Below are positions 62,270 through 64,000 of a DNA stretch of 64,000 bases, piece by piece. Source of the stretch: Streptomyces sp. L2 (GTDB lineage Bacteria; Actinomycetota; Actinomycetes; Streptomycetales; Streptomycetaceae). Every line of letters starts with the position of its first letter. Position 1 is the stretch's first letter. A program made the translations under genes and the position numbers. The stretch covers positions 6,014,001-6,078,000 of the forward strand of contig NZ_QBDT01000001.1 in assembly GCF_004124325.1 (NCBI RefSeq), read 5' to 3'. The notes under the pieces are model-generated. The model worked only from the letters and a program-made list of their open reading frames with translations, ran no database searches and was not told the DNA's origin.

Positions 62270-62962
62270 TCAGCCCACATCCGCCGCCTCCTCCCACTCC
62301 CGCACCACATCCCACACCGCCGCCGCGATCCGCCGCCGCGCCTCATGCCTCTCCACCCCGCTCATCAGCAACTGGTCGTACGGCGTGTCCACATGCCGCA
62401 CGGACGCCACCACCGCGGAGATCACCGCCTCCCGCGACAGCGCCCGCCCCGCCGCGCTGCGCCCCACCCGTCCACTGCCCCGCACCGACGCGTGGGTCGC
62501 GATGGCTACGGCCCGGTCGGCCGGGCAGCCGGGCAGCAGCCGCAGGATCTCCGCTGCGAACGCCGCCGTGAACCGCTCGTCCTCCACCGCCCGGCGCCTC
62601 GCGTCCCGCGCCCGCCGCCGGCGCCGTACCTCGGCATCCGCGAGACACCGCGCCTCGGCCCGGGCCAGCGCGGCCTCCTCCACCAGCACGCCCTGCCGTT
62701 CGTACCGGCCTTTGCGCCGGTTGAACCGCACCACTACGGCGGACAGCGTGCTCTCCTCCCGCGACCTGCGGGTCAACGCGGTGTCCCCGCGCGGTAGGAA
62801 CACCAGATGCCCGAGATCCGCGCAGTCGAGGCACCGCGGCGCGCCCTGCTCCAGGACGAGCAGCGGCAACGGCCCCCGCCGGCACCCGCGGCACCGGGTG
62901 TGCCTGAGCGGCCGCACGACCACAAGTCCGCCGAAGGAGCGAGAAATCACCGACCCTGCCAT
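62270..62962 (-). CDS. DUF2293 domain protein
   Basis: A 230-residue protein. Two Cys pairs (CRGCRRG and CLDCADLG) near the N-terminus look like a zinc site. The middle is very basic (ARRRRRARDARRRA-type run). The C-terminus has ILRLLPGCPADRAVAIATHA and VGRSAAGR, the DUF2293 part. ATG 62962 has GGGGA upstream at a long distance; GTG 62950 is an alternative. Nucleic-acid binding seems likely from charge; the function is unknown. Confidence 0.75.
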   Translation of the reverse strand: MAGSVISRSFGGLVVVRPLRHTRCRGCRRGPLPLLVLEQGAPRCLDCADLGHLVFLPRGDTALTRRSREESTLSAVVVRFNRRKGRYERQGVLVEEAALARAEARCLADAEVRRRRRARDARRRAVEDERFTAAFAAEILRLLPGCPADRAVAIATHASVRGSGRVGRSAAGRALSREAVISAVVASVRHVDTPYDQLLMSGVERHEARRRIAAAVWDVVREWEEAADVG

Positions 62963-63040
62963 ACGCGCTTCATTCCCCGCGTCCCTCGCCGCCTCCCGTC
63001 CCGCCGCTCTCCTCTCTCCGCGCCCGACCGGCGAGGCATC

Positions 63041-63682
63041 ATGGGCCCTGTGCGACTCGAAGCGATCACCTGGGAGCGGCTCGGTGGGCTGCTCGCCGAC
63101 CGGCTGACCGGCCTGAGCCCGGCCGACGGCGGCGACTGGCTGCGCGTCGGCGTCGACGGGGCCCCGGCCGCCCGCCCCCAGGACCTCGCCGAGCGCGTCG
63201 GGGAGGCGCTGCGCGTACGAGGGCGGCCCTCGCTCATCGTCGGCACCGAAGGTTTCCTGCGCCCCGCCTCGCTCCGGCTGGAGCACGGCCGACGCGACGC
63301 GGAGTCGTACTACGGCGGCTGGTTCGACACCGGCGCCCTGTGGCGCGAGGTCTTCGGACCGCTCGACCCCGGAGGGGACGGCCGCGTCCTGTCCGACCTC
63401 TGGGACCCGGCCACCGACCGCGCCACCCGCAGCCCCTACGTCCAACTCCCGCCCGGCGGAATCCTGCTGGTGCACGGCCCCCTCCTGCTGCGCCACTGGT
63501 TCCCCTTCGACCTGACCGTCCACCTCCTCCTCTCCCCGGGCGCCCTGCGCCGCCGCACGCCCGACGCCGAGCACTGGACGCTCCCCGCCTTCGAGCGCTA
63601 CGACACCGAGACCGACCCGGCCGGCACGGCCGACGTCCTCGTCCGCGCCGACGACCCCCGCCACCCCGCCTGGAGCGGCTGA
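63041..63682 (+). CDS. Uridine kinase-like protein with degenerate P-loop
   Basis: A 213-residue protein of the uridine kinase-like group. The expected Walker A region reads VGVDGAPAARPQDLAERV, with no GKS/T, so ATP binding by the usual loop is doubtful. The acceptor region EGFLRPASLRLEHGRRDAES is kept, as are LVHGPLLLRHWFPFDLTVHL and the terminal VLVRADDPRHP. ATG 63041 has GAGG close upstream; GTG 63050 is an alternative. It may be a non-catalytic relative. Confidence 0.75.
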   Translation: MGPVRLEAITWERLGGLLADRLTGLSPADGGDWLRVGVDGAPAARPQDLAERVGEALRVRGRPSLIVGTEGFLRPASLRLEHGRRDAESYYGGWFDTGALWREVFGPLDPGGDGRVLSDLWDPATDRATRSPYVQLPPGGILLVHGPLLLRHWFPFDLTVHLLLSPGALRRRTPDAEHWTLPAFERYDTETDPAGTADVLVRADDPRHPAWSG

Positions 63683-63686
63683 CCGG

Positions 63687-63766
63687 CGCCGGCCGTGACA
63701 AGTGCCGGCTGTGAAGAGCGCCGGCCGTGAAGAGTGCCGGCCGTGATCAGCGCCGGTTGTGATCAG
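63687..63766. repeat. 16-bp tandem repeat at the CorA stop
   Basis: Five copies of CGCCGGCCGTGANNAG-type sequence at 63687, 63703, 63719, 63735 and 63751. The last copy contains the stop codon of the minus-strand transporter gene. Confidence 0.85.
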
Positions 63767-64000
63767 AGCCAGCCGTTGCGCCGGAAGCCCCGGTACAGCA
63801 CCAGGCACGCCCCTGCTATCACGGCTATGACGAGGGGGTAGCCGAACCGCCAGTGCAACTCCGGCATGTGGTCGAAGTTCATGCCGTACACCCCGCACAC
63901 CATCGTCGGCACGGCGATCACCGCGGCCCAGGCCGTGATCTTCCGCATGTCCTCGTTCTGCGCGACCGTCACCTGCGCGAGATGCGCCTGCAGAATGGAG
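63763..64000 (-). CDS. CorA-family magnesium transporter (C-terminal part)
   Basis: The last 78 residues of a CorA-type divalent-cation channel; the rest is beyond the window. The first membrane helix ends with the signature YGMNF (GMN motif, the selectivity filter), followed by a second helix (FGYPLVIAVIAGACLVLYRG) and a short basic tail (RRNGWL). The preceding NEDMRKITAWAAVIAVPTMV is typical of CorA helix 1. Confidence 0.9.
   Translation of the reverse strand, partial: SILQAHLAQVTVAQNEDMRKITAWAAVIAVPTMVCGVYGMNFDHMPELHWRFGYPLVIAVIAGACLVLYRGFRRNGWL

Overview
The window is high-GC actinobacterial DNA, almost certainly a Streptomyces chromosome arm-to-core segment. The evidence is the strong third-position GC bias, GTG starts, the frequent ATGA/GTGA gene overlaps, and lineage-typical families (ATP-binding protein/XRE-DUF5753/DUF397 set, DUF6343, SPW_0924, DUF3068). 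A housekeeping backbone (pyk, tRNA-Leu, pdtaR, livKHMGF, polA, rpsA, coaE) is present in the order known from streptomycetes.

Layout. 1-8842 is a catabolic island that matches, gene for gene, the KstR2 regulon for degrading the last two sterol rings (HIP catabolism): fadE-type dehydrogenase, ipdF, kstR2, fadA6, ipdC, ipdB, ipdA, echA20 and two short-chain dehydrogenases. KstR2-type operators lie in the fadE/ipdF divergent promoter and ahead of echA20. 9152-11503 holds a zinc metallopeptidase-like protein, the collapsed remnant of a GH35 beta-galactosidase, and its now orphaned AraC-type regulator. 11523-18501 carries chorismate mutase, aminopeptidase N, an overlapping PLP decarboxylase/N-hydroxylase pair resembling DesA/DesB of siderophore synthesis, and a SIMPL-domain protein. 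18668-21019 has pyruvate kinase, tRNA-Leu(CAA) and an ANTAR response regulator. 21151-26949 is a complete branched-chain amino acid ABC importer on the minus strand. 27801-33801 has a PaaI thioesterase, a large molybdopterin oxidoreductase and DNA polymerase I. 34298-42600 has membrane and cell-wall proteins, HrpB helicase and a methyltransferase with no standard start codon. 42964-47943 is rpsA, a secreted beta-helix protein, PAC2 protein, coaE and a TPR protein. 48030-57583 is a series of Streptomyces-conserved small genes, including an overlapping gene pair (53324-54996) that shares a matched short motif at the C-terminus of one protein and the N-terminus of the other. 57404-64000 has a regulator set (HATPase, XRE-DUF5753, DUF397), an isolated gltD, a frameshifted DUF1772 gene, DUF2293, a uridine kinase-like protein with a degenerate P-loop, and the 3' end of a CorA-type transporter.

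The most noteworthy points are the sterol C/D-ring gene cluster, the matched-motif gene pair at 53.3-55.0 kb (a possible amyloid-type signalling pair), the orphan decarboxylase/N-hydroxylase pair, the GH35 remnant, the methyltransferase lacking an ATG/GTG/TTG start, the DUF1772 frameshift, and a recurring pattern of short tandem repeats that begin inside the last codons of genes. No insertion sequence, prophage or CRISPR array was seen. Names rest on reading translated sequence against remembered families, with no database search.
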